A stretch of DNA of 64,000 nt from CAZYMI01 sp964648505 (lineage in GTDB: Bacteria; Pseudomonadota; Alphaproteobacteria; Micavibrionales; Micavibrionaceae), in NCBI GenBank assembly GCA_964648505.1, contig CAZYMI010000004.1, positions 77,437 through 141,436 on the forward strand, read 5' to 3'. Below are positions 43,896 through 53,089 of the stretch, piece by piece. A program made the translations under genes and the position numbers. Below the pieces are notes generated by a model, which searched no databases, had not been told where the DNA came from, and saw nothing but the letters and a program-made list of their open reading frames with translations. Every line of letters begins with the position of its first letter. Within the stretch, counting starts at the first letter, position 1.

Positions 43896-45281
43896 ATGCT
43901 CGCTGGTTTATCTTATCTTGTCTCTTCGGTTTTATTTATTTTATCGCTACGCGGGCTCTCAAGCCCCGAGACAGCGCGGCGAGGCCTTACCTATGGCATG
44001 GTCGGCATGGCTTTGGCGATCCTGACGACAATTTCGGGACCGTCTGTTCAATCTTACTGGCTTATTGTGCTTGGAATCATCATTGGCGGCGCAATTGGCA
44101 CAGTGACGGCGCTGAAAATTCAGATGACAGCCTTACCGCAGCTTGTTGCTGCTTTTCACTCGCTTGTAGGGCTTGCTGCGGTATGCGTTGCATTGGCTGC
44201 GTTTCACAATCCTGAAGCTTATCATATCGGCACAAGCGGGCATATTCACATTGGATCATTAATCGAAATGTCTTTAGGGGCTGCTATAGGTGCCATTACC
44301 TTTACAGGATCGATTATTGCCTTTGGCAAGCTTCAAGGGGTTATCAGTGGAAAACCCATCACCTTTAAAGGACAGCATCTTGTAAATGCGGCACTTGGGC
44401 TTCTCGTTATACTGAGCGTTATTTTACTGTGCCAGACCGAAAGCGCATTCTTTTTCTGGGCTCTTATTCTCATTGCCCTTGTGCTTGGCGTGACCATGAT
44501 CATCCCGATCGGTGGAGCGGATATGCCGGTTATTGTTTCAATGCTCAATAGCTATTCAGGGTGGGCGGCAGCTGGCATCGGCTTTACATTACAAAATAAC
44601 TTGCTGATTGTAACAGGCGCACTTGTGGGTGCTTCTGGCGCTATTTTATCTTACATCATGTGCAAGGGGATGAACCGATCTTTCCTATCCGTTATTCTAG
44701 GGGGGTTTGGTGGCGAACAAACTTCCGGCGTGGCAGACACGTCAGACAAAACAGTCAAGGTCGGATCTGCAGAAGACGCCGCTTTTATCATGAAAAACGC
44801 ATCTTCTGTCATTATCGTACCCGGCTACGGCATGGCTGTTGCGCAAGCGCAGCACGTCTTGCGGGAAATGGCAGATATTTTGAAAAAAGACGGTGTTAGC
44901 GTTAAATACGCTATTCATCCCGTTGCAGGCCGCATGCCCGGGCACATGAATGTTTTGCTTGCTGAAGCGAATGTGCCTTACGATGATGTGTTTGAACTTG
45001 AAGATATCAATCGTGACTTTTCTCAAGCCGATGTTGCTTATGTGATCGGTGCGAACGATATCACAAATCCGGCAGCAAAAACCGATACGACATCACCAAT
45101 TTACGGCATGCCAGTACTCGATGTTGAGAAAGCGAAAACAGTATTTTTTATTAAACGATCACTCGGGTCAGGTTATGCAGGTATTGATAACCCGCTATTT
45201 TACCAACAAAGCACCTGGATGCTTTTAGGGGACGCTAAAAAAATGACGGAAGAAATTGTAAAGGCATTAGGCCACGCATAA
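43896..45281 (+). CDS. pntB: NAD(P) transhydrogenase subunit beta
   Basis: PntB carries the rest of the membrane domain (eight or nine segments, about residues 1-260) and the cytoplasmic NADP(H)-binding domain III with the GYGMAVAQAQ nucleotide loop near residue 310 and VIGANDITNPAAK near residue 385. The length of 461 matches the family. It completes the pntAA-pntAB-pntB operon; the convergent pilin-like gene begins 51 bases further on. Confidence 0.98.
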   Translation: MLAGLSYLVSSVLFILSLRGLSSPETARRGLTYGMVGMALAILTTISGPSVQSYWLIVLGIIIGGAIGTVTALKIQMTALPQLVAAFHSLVGLAAVCVALAAFHNPEAYHIGTSGHIHIGSLIEMSLGAAIGAITFTGSIIAFGKLQGVISGKPITFKGQHLVNAALGLLVILSVILLCQTESAFFFWALILIALVLGVTMIIPIGGADMPVIVSMLNSYSGWAAAGIGFTLQNNLLIVTGALVGASGAILSYIMCKGMNRSFLSVILGGFGGEQTSGVADTSDKTVKVGSAEDAAFIMKNASSVIIVPGYGMAVAQAQHVLREMADILKKDGVSVKYAIHPVAGRMPGHMNVLLAEANVPYDDVFELEDINRDFSQADVAYVIGANDITNPAAKTDTTSPIYGMPVLDVEKAKTVFFIKRSLGSGYAGIDNPLFYQQSTWMLLGDAKKMTEEIVKALGHA

Positions 45282-45303
45282 ACCAAGATCGATTATACTT
45301 GGT
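45282..45303. terminator. Weak hairpin after pntB
   Basis: ACCAAG and CTTGGT flank a ten-base loop immediately after the pntB stop. No good T-tract follows on either strand, so at most a weak bidirectional terminator between the pnt operon and the end of the pilus cluster. Confidence 0.35.
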
Positions 45304-45332
45304 GCCCCCTTTATGTGTTTTAATATATGTTT

Positions 45333-46085
45333 TTAAGGACACGCTGGCGTTGTAGTTGCAGCCCTTATCATCCAATAGCGCAAACATCTATACCCAGAAA
45401 CGCATGTTAATGGCGACGCATCAAGCGTGATATTAACACCCGCTGCGGTAGCGTCGATATTATCAACCTCGCAGGCAGCAAATTCACTATCCAGCTTGGT
45501 TAATGCGGCAGCGATATAAGGATCAGTTGCGTTCGTCATGATGTAAAAAAATACGCCGTCTGCGCCGTTATAATATCGCCACTCTCCGTTTGTGGCATCA
45601 TCAAACAAAGCAACGGGCGGTGGCAGAAACTTTCCTGTGGTCCCCGAAAAAATCAAGGCGTGGTTTTTTGTACCCCCTGGATTCCCTGGGCAGCGAAGAT
45701 CTTTAAGCCGGTTTGATGATGTAGGCCCAATAGGCTGGCCCGTAAAATGGGTAGAATTCGGTTTAATTGGATAGGGCGTGCGCGCACCTAAATCTGTAGC
45801 ACCGGGATCAACTGTTACTATTGTTGGGTCACCTGCAGGATACGTGAGCGCACATTCTTGTACAGCTGCCTGAATGGTTTGTATTTGGGATTTTAATTCT
45901 GAGATCACCCGGGTTGTATTTTGTGTCTGCGCGCTTTGGCTAGACGAATCAACCAGCGATACCGTCAACGCAGCCAAAAGGGCAATCGCAATCAAAATGT
46001 ACACAAGTGCGCTCCCGCGCCTTGACGAAAAAACCAGCGCCCGGTCCAAGGCGCTGGCTTTGTATTGCGGTTTTATATCGTTCAC
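45333..46085 (-). CDS. Pilin-like protein of the second pilus cluster
   Basis: The 250-residue product has a 24-residue basic leader, a prepilin-type site RRG/SALVYILIAI (Gly24/Ser25) and one hydrophobic helix, then a soluble domain with four cysteine-containing segments and a Cys-Pro end. As in the other pilin-like proteins here, Glu at +5 is absent. It is last in the cluster, three bases after the larger pilin gene, and starts with GTG. It is probably a minor pilin or tip protein; identity as major subunit cannot be excluded. Confidence 0.75.
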   Translation of the reverse strand: MNDIKPQYKASALDRALVFSSRRGSALVYILIAIALLAALTVSLVDSSSQSAQTQNTTRVISELKSQIQTIQAAVQECALTYPAGDPTIVTVDPGATDLGARTPYPIKPNSTHFTGQPIGPTSSNRLKDLRCPGNPGGTKNHALIFSGTTGKFLPPPVALFDDATNGEWRYYNGADGVFFYIMTNATDPYIAAALTKLDSEFAACEVDNIDATAAGVNITLDASPLTCVSGYRCLRYWMIRAATTTPACP

Positions 46086-46088
46086 GAT

Positions 46089-46799
46089 CTAGCGTTCAAC
46101 CAGAACATGATAATAAACATAGTCACCCGTTGCAGTGTTGCGGAAACACCCGAAAGGCTGGCCTGAAAGAAGAGTTGTTGAGGCAACCGTTCCTAAGATT
46201 GTTTCAGACGCAGGTAACGTATATGAAATATTTTGTTGCTGCGAATAGTTAGCAGAAATCGATGCTGTTACAACCGGTATGGTTGTGCCAATACCCGCCT
46301 CATCATTCAACTTCGAGCAAATACCTTGTTTAATACCGGGCAAAAATCCGATGATTTCGTTTCCATCAGAGCTTGATGCCACAGCTGTTCCTAAATTCAG
46401 CACTTCAAAGTGTGTATTAAAAAACCACTGCCCTTGTGCGTTGTTCGCCATAATATCAGCTGGCGCGTTTTGAAATGTTGCCTGACCGCCCGATGGGTGA
46501 AAAACATTGCGCGCTTGCTGCACTGCTGACAGTGAACCAAAGGATGATGGTGGATCAAACAAAAGTTCTGTTGGCCCTGTGCCGTTGATAATCATACGGA
46601 CAGTGGCTGTTCTGATAGCAGACGGATACTGCGTAATCGAAGCAGATGAAATCAGGTTTGTTTCAGATGACGCATCACCGCTGGAACGGGTGGACTGCGT
46701 TACGGCATAAGAAAGGGCTGCAAAAAGTGCAACCGCAATCAAAATCAAAAACAAGACGTTCCCTGCTTCTGACTGTCTGTAGGTGTTTGTTCTGGTCAT
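46089..46799 (-). CDS. Pilin-like protein, probable major subunit of the second pilus
   Basis: The 236-residue product has a 13-residue leader, a Gly13/Asn14 cleavage site, a hydrophobic helix (GNVLFLILIAVALFAALSYAV region) and a soluble domain with two cysteines (CSKLN and CFRNT) that could form the C-terminal disulphide loop of type IVb pilins. A strong AAGGAG site precedes the ATG, the best in the cluster, which suggests high expression. It is a full-length paralog of the orphan at 4920-5618. Position +5 is Leu rather than Glu. Confidence 0.8.
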   Translation of the reverse strand: MTRTNTYRQSEAGNVLFLILIAVALFAALSYAVTQSTRSSGDASSETNLISSASITQYPSAIRTATVRMIINGTGPTELLFDPPSSFGSLSAVQQARNVFHPSGGQATFQNAPADIMANNAQGQWFFNTHFEVLNLGTAVASSSDGNEIIGFLPGIKQGICSKLNDEAGIGTTIPVVTASISANYSQQQNISYTLPASETILGTVASTTLLSGQPFGCFRNTATGDYVYYHVLVER

Positions 46800-46828
46800 T
46801 CTATTCTCCTTAAGATTCTGTTTAAAGT

Positions 46829-47392
46829 TTATGATGGGCTGGCGGGCTTGTCGACAGTGATTTTGTTAACTTTTAAAGTTGCTGAGAGTTGACTTCCTTT
46901 GCATTCACGCCCTGCACACATAGAATCAAGCGTAATCTTCCAGCCTTGCCCCCCATTCGGGACCTGGCTTAAAAACTCACGAAAAAGCGGAAATGCATCT
47001 GTGCCACTGGACGTTACTGTGATTTTATTTGTGTCAACTCTTATGTCTAGCCCTTTGTAGTACTCGCGGGCTGATTTTGCGAATTGTTCCAACTCGTTTG
47101 TATCGACAGGGTTTTCTTTAATGACGGGCACAATAGGCAGCAACGCTTCAGCTTCTACTAATTTAGCTTTAAGCGCTGTAAGCTGCTGCACTTGAATAGA
47201 TGTAAATAACCCAAGGCCAGCAGCAAGAGCCCAAGCAATGCCTGCAGCAATCAAAACGCCATTACCTGTATGTTGAGGTAACTTCTCAAGAAACTTATTT
47301 AAATCTTTTGTAGCCTGCGAATTTGTGTAGCGGTTGAGTACCCGCCAATCCAACGCCTTCATGTTTAAATTAAACTTGGGCAGTGATGCCAT
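46829..47392 (-). CDS. Bitopic pilus-assembly protein, PilO/GspM-like topology
   Basis: The 187-residue product has a cytoplasmic N-terminus (1-43), one membrane segment (about 44-64), a short coiled coil (70-90) and a periplasmic domain of about 100 residues with two cysteines. This is the topology of PilO/GspM-type alignment proteins that work with a GspL/PilN-like partner; sequence similarity is not strong enough to name it. It lies between the second bitopic protein and the pilin genes and is certainly part of the cluster by position. Confidence 0.7.
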   Translation of the reverse strand: MASLPKFNLNMKALDWRVLNRYTNSQATKDLNKFLEKLPQHTGNGVLIAAGIAWALAAGLGLFTSIQVQQLTALKAKLVEAEALLPIVPVIKENPVDTNELEQFAKSAREYYKGLDIRVDTNKITVTSSGTDAFPLFREFLSQVPNGGQGWKITLDSMCAGRECKGSQLSATLKVNKITVDKPASPS

Positions 47393-47487
47393 TTATATCC
47401 CCTAAGATCAGTTTAAAGCATAAGGCCTTAAGAAGCCTTTTAATTTAGATAAATTTTTGTCTATTTTGTCTAAAGGGCTAGATTTTG

Positions 47488-48441
47488 TCATTTTGTGCCC
47501 TTGATCTTGACGCGACCATCTGTATCAAAGCCCGGCTGCACCTGACCCCCCAGCTGCGAGATCTGGTTTTGGAAGGTAGGAGAAACACGCGCTTCCCATT
47601 CAACAACGCCGCCTTCTTTCACATTATATAAGGTCAAATTACCATCGGCTTGAGATGCAATCGAATAAAGTTCTGAAATACGGGCCATATGGCGAGCTGT
47701 ATCGCTTTGCATAGTCAGATAGGCTTTTGTGATTAATTCTTGGGATGCCATTTCCGTCTGAGCTCTAACTTTTGAAAGCGTGCCCATTGTCAGGTTGGTG
47801 TAAAAAAACTGAAGCCCTAGAATAACAGCTACGCTGACAACGGCCATAATACCAGTGACTAAAAGCATGCGCGCAACCCCGCGAGAAAGCATTTCTGTTT
47901 TAAGCGCAAGAGAGCGCCATGGAACCTGCTGAATATTTTCAGCATTAATGGTGACAAAATTTGCATTCATAGACTGCACTTTGGGCAAAAGCGTTCTTGC
48001 GGCACCAACAAAAACTTGCATACGACCAGAATCAGTATCCCAGCGCAGCGCACTTGCAAGACCTTCTTGTTCATAAAGATACACGGTGTCTTTATCCCAA
48101 TATTCACTATTGCCTGGCAGGGCTGCTGCAAGTGGGCACCAACTATCAGGATTTGATGCCAAAGATGATGATGGGCACGCCAGATACCAGCATCTTCCAC
48201 CTTCCACTGAAAACACAAAATGCACTTTTTCAGTAGCACAGGCCTGAGAAGCTGCGTTCCAAACCGCCTCAACTTCTGTCCCAACAACATGGGGCACAGA
48301 ACCGCCAATTAAATCTGAAGGCAGATAAGGTTTTAAATCACTCACAAACGAATCCTTTTCGCCCGCGATGAATTCAGTCATCCCGGGACGTAAAGGCTGA
48401 GCAGGAGTTTTCGTAATTTTTGATGATTCGTTTATGGCCAT
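47488..48441 (-). CDS. Bitopic pilus-assembly protein, PilO2/GspL-like topology
   Basis: The 317-residue product has a cytoplasmic domain of about 185 residues with several cysteines, one membrane segment (about 190-214), a coiled-coil stretch (220-250) and a small periplasmic domain. This is the plan of R64-type PilO and of GspL: a cytoplasmic platform domain that contacts the ATPase, linked to a periplasmic tail. No single signature motif is visible. It is 52 bases downstream of the GspF-like gene. Confidence 0.65.
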   Translation of the reverse strand: MAINESSKITKTPAQPLRPGMTEFIAGEKDSFVSDLKPYLPSDLIGGSVPHVVGTEVEAVWNAASQACATEKVHFVFSVEGGRCWYLACPSSSLASNPDSWCPLAAALPGNSEYWDKDTVYLYEQEGLASALRWDTDSGRMQVFVGAARTLLPKVQSMNANFVTINAENIQQVPWRSLALKTEMLSRGVARMLLVTGIMAVVSVAVILGLQFFYTNLTMGTLSKVRAQTEMASQELITKAYLTMQSDTARHMARISELYSIASQADGNLTLYNVKEGGVVEWEARVSPTFQNQISQLGGQVQPGFDTDGRVKIKGTK

Positions 48442-48493
48442 AACAGAGAGTAGAATAAGGGAATAATTGCTTCAGGTCGAGGGGGTTGCAGCG

Positions 48494-49645
48494 TTATGTC
48501 ACACCCTCCATCAACCCGCCCATCATATTATCCATACCCATATTCATAACCTGCAACGCATAAATAGCACTTCCAAACGCGATAACCAGATACACGGCTG
48601 TTAAAAAGAAAGCCATCCATACAATTAAAGAGTGCTTGGTTTTTGCAGCCTGCGCGCGCAATTCAGAAATAGATTCCATGACCGTTGCCACCTGCCCCAG
48701 ATCAGAGAGCGAAGCGAGTTCTAATCGTTCTGCCTTACTGAGCGGGTGACGATCGAGGGCCACCCCAAGATTAACACCACGGCGCAAATCAATATTCGCA
48801 TCTTTCCAGTACTGGGAAATTTCAGGAACATTCGTGGCCTCGGATGATTGTCGCAAGGCATCAGAAATAGGCACGTTGCCACGCAACATACGGGATGCAG
48901 CAATCATCGAATCAGAAAAACCAAGGTCACGCAGATAACCTGATATCAAAGGAATGCGCCTGACAATCCGCGCCGTTGGCCAGTCTGACTTTCCACGATT
49001 CATCACAAACGAAAATACACACCACGCCATAAATCCGGCCATTAAAAACGCAAACCAGATCAGTATATCCCACGTCAGCTCAAGGTTACTGACTGTGGAT
49101 TCATACTGGGCCATTTTCTCGGGATCGTCTTTGGGTGGATTTTCCCTGAAATAGCCAAGCACCATGGGCTTACCCCAAAGCAGCGATTGCACAATTGATA
49201 TCACATCAAAAGCAAGCCAGGCCATCGTACCCATAATCGCGCGCGTATTTTTTCGCTTATTGTTAATGGAATGAATAGCGTGCGGTATTCCTTCATGCAG
49301 TTTGTTGGATCTTTCAGAAGCAGATAAAATCGCAATTGTTCCGTGATCAAAAATACTTAATGATTTTAAAGCATCAATAACGCCCATACCGCGTGCCAAG
49401 GCTTCACGCGCTGGGGCCAGAATATTCTGGCGTGTTGGATTTGTTTCAGCTTGAATAATGCGCCACAGTGCTACACCTGGCGAAACAGACCCTGATCGAA
49501 ACTGAATACCGCGCAGAAGTTGAACCTGCCACCAACTTGACCTGGCCAGAATCCGTTCAACCGGACTTCTTTTATGCTCACGTATATTTAGAACAAAACC
49601 ACCTTTCTTTGACACCTCCGCCCGCACATCATCAGGGGTTGGCAA
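48494..49645 (-). CDS. GspF/PilR-type inner-membrane platform protein, open part after an in-frame stop
   Basis: The 383-residue open reading frame has T2SSF-like helical domains and three strong membrane segments (about residues 138-160, 192-218 and 340-365), the plan of GspF, PilC and R64 PilR, which translate ATPase motion into pilin movement. It opens with TTG immediately after an in-frame TAA. The normal start appears to be an ATG at 49717 with a good ribosome-binding site, because the 23 codons before the TAA read smoothly into it as the N-terminal domain. Either re-initiation at UAA-UUG rescues a shortened protein, or the gene is disrupted, or the base is a sequencing error. Confidence 0.75.
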   Translation of the reverse strand: MPTPDDVRAEVSKKGGFVLNIREHKRSPVERILARSSWWQVQLLRGIQFRSGSVSPGVALWRIIQAETNPTRQNILAPAREALARGMGVIDALKSLSIFDHGTIAILSASERSNKLHEGIPHAIHSINNKRKNTRAIMGTMAWLAFDVISIVQSLLWGKPMVLGYFRENPPKDDPEKMAQYESTVSNLELTWDILIWFAFLMAGFMAWCVFSFVMNRGKSDWPTARIVRRIPLISGYLRDLGFSDSMIAASRMLRGNVPISDALRQSSEATNVPEISQYWKDANIDLRRGVNLGVALDRHPLSKAERLELASLSDLGQVATVMESISELRAQAAKTKHSLIVWMAFFLTAVYLVIAFGSAIYALQVMNMGMDNMMGGLMEGVT

Positions 49646-49717
49646 TTAAAAGGTTTCAAAGGCAGTCTTAGCACCCTTGTTTGTATCATAAGCAACTTCA
49701 ACAACCCACTGATGCAT
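49646..49717 (-). other. Upstream 23-codon segment of the GspF-like gene, ending in in-frame TAA
   Basis: From an ATG at 49717 (GAGGCGAGG ribosome-binding region, nine bases after the ATPase stop), 23 codons encode MHQWVVEVAYDTNKGAKTAF plus three residues, then TAA (49646-49648). The next codons, TTG-CCA-ACC-CCT, continue in the same frame into the GspF-like product. GspF N-domains normally read as a basic/aromatic strand, a Gly turn and a helix leading to a short G-x-x-x-L-x-I-R-E segment; here that block (GGFVLNIRE) follows the stop. Confidence 0.7.
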
Positions 49718-49726
49718 CGCCTCGCC

Positions 49727-51553
49727 TCAGCTCTCAAGATAAGAAATAGCAGACTTCGGATCAACCAAACCGCTTGAAACCAGATCCACAAGACCATCGC
49801 GGCGGGAATGGAAAATAACACCTGGTACATTCACAACATCATTTACATTCGTGCATAAAGCATCATAAAGAGGGCCACGTTGCGACGGACCTAACGGTAT
49901 AATCAACGCATCAAGCAAAAGCGTTCGGCCCCCAATACCCGTACGGTTGCATAAATCACAACCGCTGGAGTTATGTGTTCGAACCTCAATGTTGTCTGTA
50001 ATGCCCAGCATTTCAAGTTCGTATGCCTTTAACACCTTGCCGGATATGGATCTGTGCGCACAACCCTGACACAAGGTTTTGACAAGACGTTGATTTAAAA
50101 TAGCCCGGACCTGCTGCGCCAGTGTAAATGTAGAAGCGCGTTCTTTGTCTGTCGGCATCAAGGAACGCAAACGCTCAAAGGTTTGAAGCGCTGTATCGGC
50201 GTGAACCGTTGAAATCACCGTGTGACCTGACTCGGCTGCTTTCAGAGATGTTTCAACCGTAAAGGCATCGCGCATTTCCCCGATAATAATATAATCAGGA
50301 TCGTGACGCATAGCCGCTCTGATCAAATCAGAAAATTCACCACCGGGCATTCCGGGGCGCACCTGCCATTGTGTGGCGTAGCGCAATTCGTATTCGATTG
50401 GATCTTCAATCGTGAGAACATGTTTGCGCCTGCGATCAATCTGCTGAATGGCAGCATAAAGTGTGGTTGTTTTACCAGACCCCGTAGGACCAGACAGCAA
50501 AACCATACCGCCACCGCCCTTGATTTCAGGGGAGAGCAACTGAGCCAGATAATCGCCTACATCCTCGTGGCGTTTAAACAATTCATCAAACCCTTTAAGC
50601 GCCGCTTTATCAAGTAAACGTAAGGTCAGCTTTTCACCATCTTGCGCATGCGGGCCAGCGGCAACACGCACATCAATCGCACGGCCCTGCCAGGTAAAAG
50701 AAAACCGCCCGTCTTTGGGAGTTGTTCTATCCCCGAAGTTTAAACCCGCATCTCGCTTAATTAATGTTGTCAAACGCGCCATGGCATCAGAGGGAAGCAA
50801 ATGCATAGGGATCATATCGCCATTTACACGATACCGGATCCAGTTGGGCGCATCGGGATTGTTATCTTGTGTGAGGTGAATATCAGATACGCGCAACTGC
50901 AAAGCTTCTGCCATCAAATCGCGCTGAAACTGATTTAATAGAATGCCGTTATCAACATCTTCAAGCCATTGAGATAATGTTTTTTCGCAGCGGTCAGCAG
51001 ACAAATCATGCACCTTGCGCAACGTTTCAGTTAAAAGGGCGCGGTCCCAGATTTCAGATTCAATCCGTTCCACATAAAATCCGGAACGGGTAGCTGTTGA
51101 AATGAGGGCATCAATCTGTCTTTCAGACAAATCATTAAGCGGCGCAATTTTAAGAACACCTTGCTGCAAACCAATCAAATGAATTGAAAGCGGAAGCCAT
51201 GATTGCACAGGAAGCATCGCGCGCAATAAATCGCCATTCGCATTATCGCGCACCCCTTTTTCTTCTTCATCGCTTTGTGTAACCGTGCCCGCAAGATCAA
51301 GTAATTGATCTGTTGTTCTAAGAACGCCTTGATCGCTGAACATGGTTCGCTCACGCTGGACCATGTCAAGATATCTTTCCCGCCCTTCAGACGAGCGAAC
51401 TTTTCTGCGATCTTTCCACTGACGACGTTCAACCCCTTCAAGGGGGCCTAATTCTTTGGTACGGCGATCATCCAAGCGCGTATCAACAGGAAAACTAGCG
51501 CTTTCTGTCATACGAATATTTTCATCTTGCACTGTTGTACTTTGATCAGACAT
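49727..51553 (-). CDS. GspE/PilQ-type assembly ATPase of the second pilus
   Basis: The 608-residue secretion ATPase has a long, charged N-terminal part (about 1-200; Arg/Glu-rich to residue 70, then an N1E-like domain) and a GspE core: Walker A GPTGSGKT (355-362), Asp box, Walker B with GEMRD (425-429), the His box STVHAD and a tetra-Cys zinc site (Cys495/498 and Cys532/535). All catalytic motifs are present. The R64-type PilQ is shorter, so the N-terminal extension is notable. ATG start, 18 bases after the ASH/PilP-like gene. Confidence 0.92.
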   Translation of the reverse strand: MSDQSTTVQDENIRMTESASFPVDTRLDDRRTKELGPLEGVERRQWKDRRKVRSSEGRERYLDMVQRERTMFSDQGVLRTTDQLLDLAGTVTQSDEEEKGVRDNANGDLLRAMLPVQSWLPLSIHLIGLQQGVLKIAPLNDLSERQIDALISTATRSGFYVERIESEIWDRALLTETLRKVHDLSADRCEKTLSQWLEDVDNGILLNQFQRDLMAEALQLRVSDIHLTQDNNPDAPNWIRYRVNGDMIPMHLLPSDAMARLTTLIKRDAGLNFGDRTTPKDGRFSFTWQGRAIDVRVAAGPHAQDGEKLTLRLLDKAALKGFDELFKRHEDVGDYLAQLLSPEIKGGGGMVLLSGPTGSGKTTTLYAAIQQIDRRRKHVLTIEDPIEYELRYATQWQVRPGMPGGEFSDLIRAAMRHDPDYIIIGEMRDAFTVETSLKAAESGHTVISTVHADTALQTFERLRSLMPTDKERASTFTLAQQVRAILNQRLVKTLCQGCAHRSISGKVLKAYELEMLGITDNIEVRTHNSSGCDLCNRTGIGGRTLLLDALIIPLGPSQRGPLYDALCTNVNDVVNVPGVIFHSRRDGLVDLVSSGLVDPKSAISYLES

Positions 51554-51571
51554 GGCCCTAGAATTTTGTTA

Positions 51572-53089
51572 TTACGGGCCAGCCCCCGCTGCTGGGGCTG
51601 CTGGCGCCGCTGTTGTTGTTCCTGAATCTGATTGTCCGGCATTCCGGTTAACAGAAGATAAAGAACGGTCAAATAACAAGGTCACTTTATCCTTGCCATC
51701 AATAAATTCGACCCCGGATGGTACAATTTGCACCGTCCAGCTGACCCCGCCCAAGACAACTTTTTTACCGCTTATGACAACTCGGCTGCCGCCTGGGCCT
51801 GAAATAATCGCCCGTGTTGAAGCGTGAGATGTGACAATAAAGCCTTGAAGCGATTGCGACTTATCTATGGTTTTTTCAAGTTCGCCGTCACGCGTGACAA
51901 TTGCTTGAGAATCTTTGCTGACAATCGCTGTTGATGTTCCTTTGATTGGTAAAACAAGAACACCGCGTGCGCCATCATGACGTATGGTGATATCATCAAG
52001 GATTGCACCCTCACGCACAGGGTTCCAGCTTAAGGTTAAAGGGCATGCTTCGATAGGTTCGAGCGAGGTGCCTACCTTGCAGCCGCGTTTAATGACAGAA
52101 ATGCCGTTATCTGTGCCAGAAAGATCAAGCGCACCGATTGTCACCGGATTATCCCCCACATTCACAAGAGAAACCGTAAAAGCCGCTTCGCTGCCGACCG
52201 ATGTTCCAAAATCAATTTCATCTTGCGATGAAACCAGCAAGCCTTTGCCCGGAACAGCTTCAGGGAAAATTTCAGCGCGCTTCACTTCTTCAGGTTCAAA
52301 AATACCTGTCAACGGCACGCTTGTAACACTTGTAGGCCCAGTGTGCTGAATATTTAAAACAGCATCAGATGGGCCTTTTTGTGTGGGCGCCCATGTAACA
52401 GTTGCAATGCAAGCTTCACCCGGATCAAGCTTTTCGCAATCTGTATCCAAGGAATATCCACCCTGATCAGGGGCAAAAATATTGACGTTTTTAATTTCAA
52501 GTGAATTGGATGTGACATTTCGCAAAACAACCGACCGCACCAATGGCTTGCTGCTTTTCAAGGTGCCAAAGTCAAGCTTCTCGGGCAGAGGCTGCACATC
52601 GCTGACAAGTGTTTTGTTCGCATCCCCCGTTGATTGGACCGTACCCGTAACCGTTGTTGAAACCTGACGTGTGCGTCCATCATGGCGTAATAGAAAATCA
52701 ATCCTCCATGGGCCAGGCTGAAGCCCTTTGACTTCAAGGGCAATCGCACATTCCGCACCGGATGGCAGCGTTTCAAGCCGACACTGGTCCATACCCACTT
52801 TTGCTGAAACACCAGAAGAGGGATACAAAAAAACCTGCGCCGTTTTTACAGGCTGGGACCCTTCATTGCGAAAAATAACCAATACTTGGGCTGTTGACCC
52901 GATTGAAATATCCCCAGCCCTGATTTCCTCTTCCTTCGCGACAAGGCCCGTACCTGTTGCTGCCCCTGCACGCGCAGAAGGATCGCTGAAAGCATTTTGT
53001 GCCTCCCCTGAAGGGGCAAAGGCAAACAAAGCAAATAACCCTGCTAAAATAAAGGCGGGCAAAGAAACAGAACTCATAAAACGCATCAT
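51572..53089 (-). CDS. Periplasmic protein with ASH/choice-of-anchor-D repeats and a PilP-like C-terminal domain
   Basis: The 505-residue product has a signal peptide (about 1-30), then three Ig-like ASH/choice-of-anchor-D modules (about 55-155, 170-265 and 285-380; LDFGTLKSSKP and EIDFGTSVGSE mark two), each with Cys residues. The C-terminal block from about residue 413 (LQGFIVTSHA, a Gly-rich turn, GKKVVLGGVSW, GVEFIDGKDKVTLLF) has the beta pattern of PilP/GspC homology-region domains that dock on secretins. An Ala/Pro/Gly-rich tail follows. The gene overlaps the secretin stop by four bases, so a periplasmic bridge between secretin and inner-membrane complex is likely. The PilP part is inferred from pattern only. 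Confidence 0.75.
   Translation of the reverse strand: MMRFMSSVSLPAFILAGLFALFAFAPSGEAQNAFSDPSARAGAATGTGLVAKEEEIRAGDISIGSTAQVLVIFRNEGSQPVKTAQVFLYPSSGVSAKVGMDQCRLETLPSGAECAIALEVKGLQPGPWRIDFLLRHDGRTRQVSTTVTGTVQSTGDANKTLVSDVQPLPEKLDFGTLKSSKPLVRSVVLRNVTSNSLEIKNVNIFAPDQGGYSLDTDCEKLDPGEACIATVTWAPTQKGPSDAVLNIQHTGPTSVTSVPLTGIFEPEEVKRAEIFPEAVPGKGLLVSSQDEIDFGTSVGSEAAFTVSLVNVGDNPVTIGALDLSGTDNGISVIKRGCKVGTSLEPIEACPLTLSWNPVREGAILDDITIRHDGARGVLVLPIKGTSTAIVSKDSQAIVTRDGELEKTIDKSQSLQGFIVTSHASTRAIISGPGGSRVVISGKKVVLGGVSWTVQIVPSGVEFIDGKDKVTLLFDRSLSSVNRNAGQSDSGTTTAAPAAPAAGAGP

Noticed and set aside
43802..44215. 137-codon plus-strand frame overlapping pntAB and pntB
   Set aside because: Both overlapped genes are certain; the frame is rich in Cys and Arg and shows no conserved pattern.
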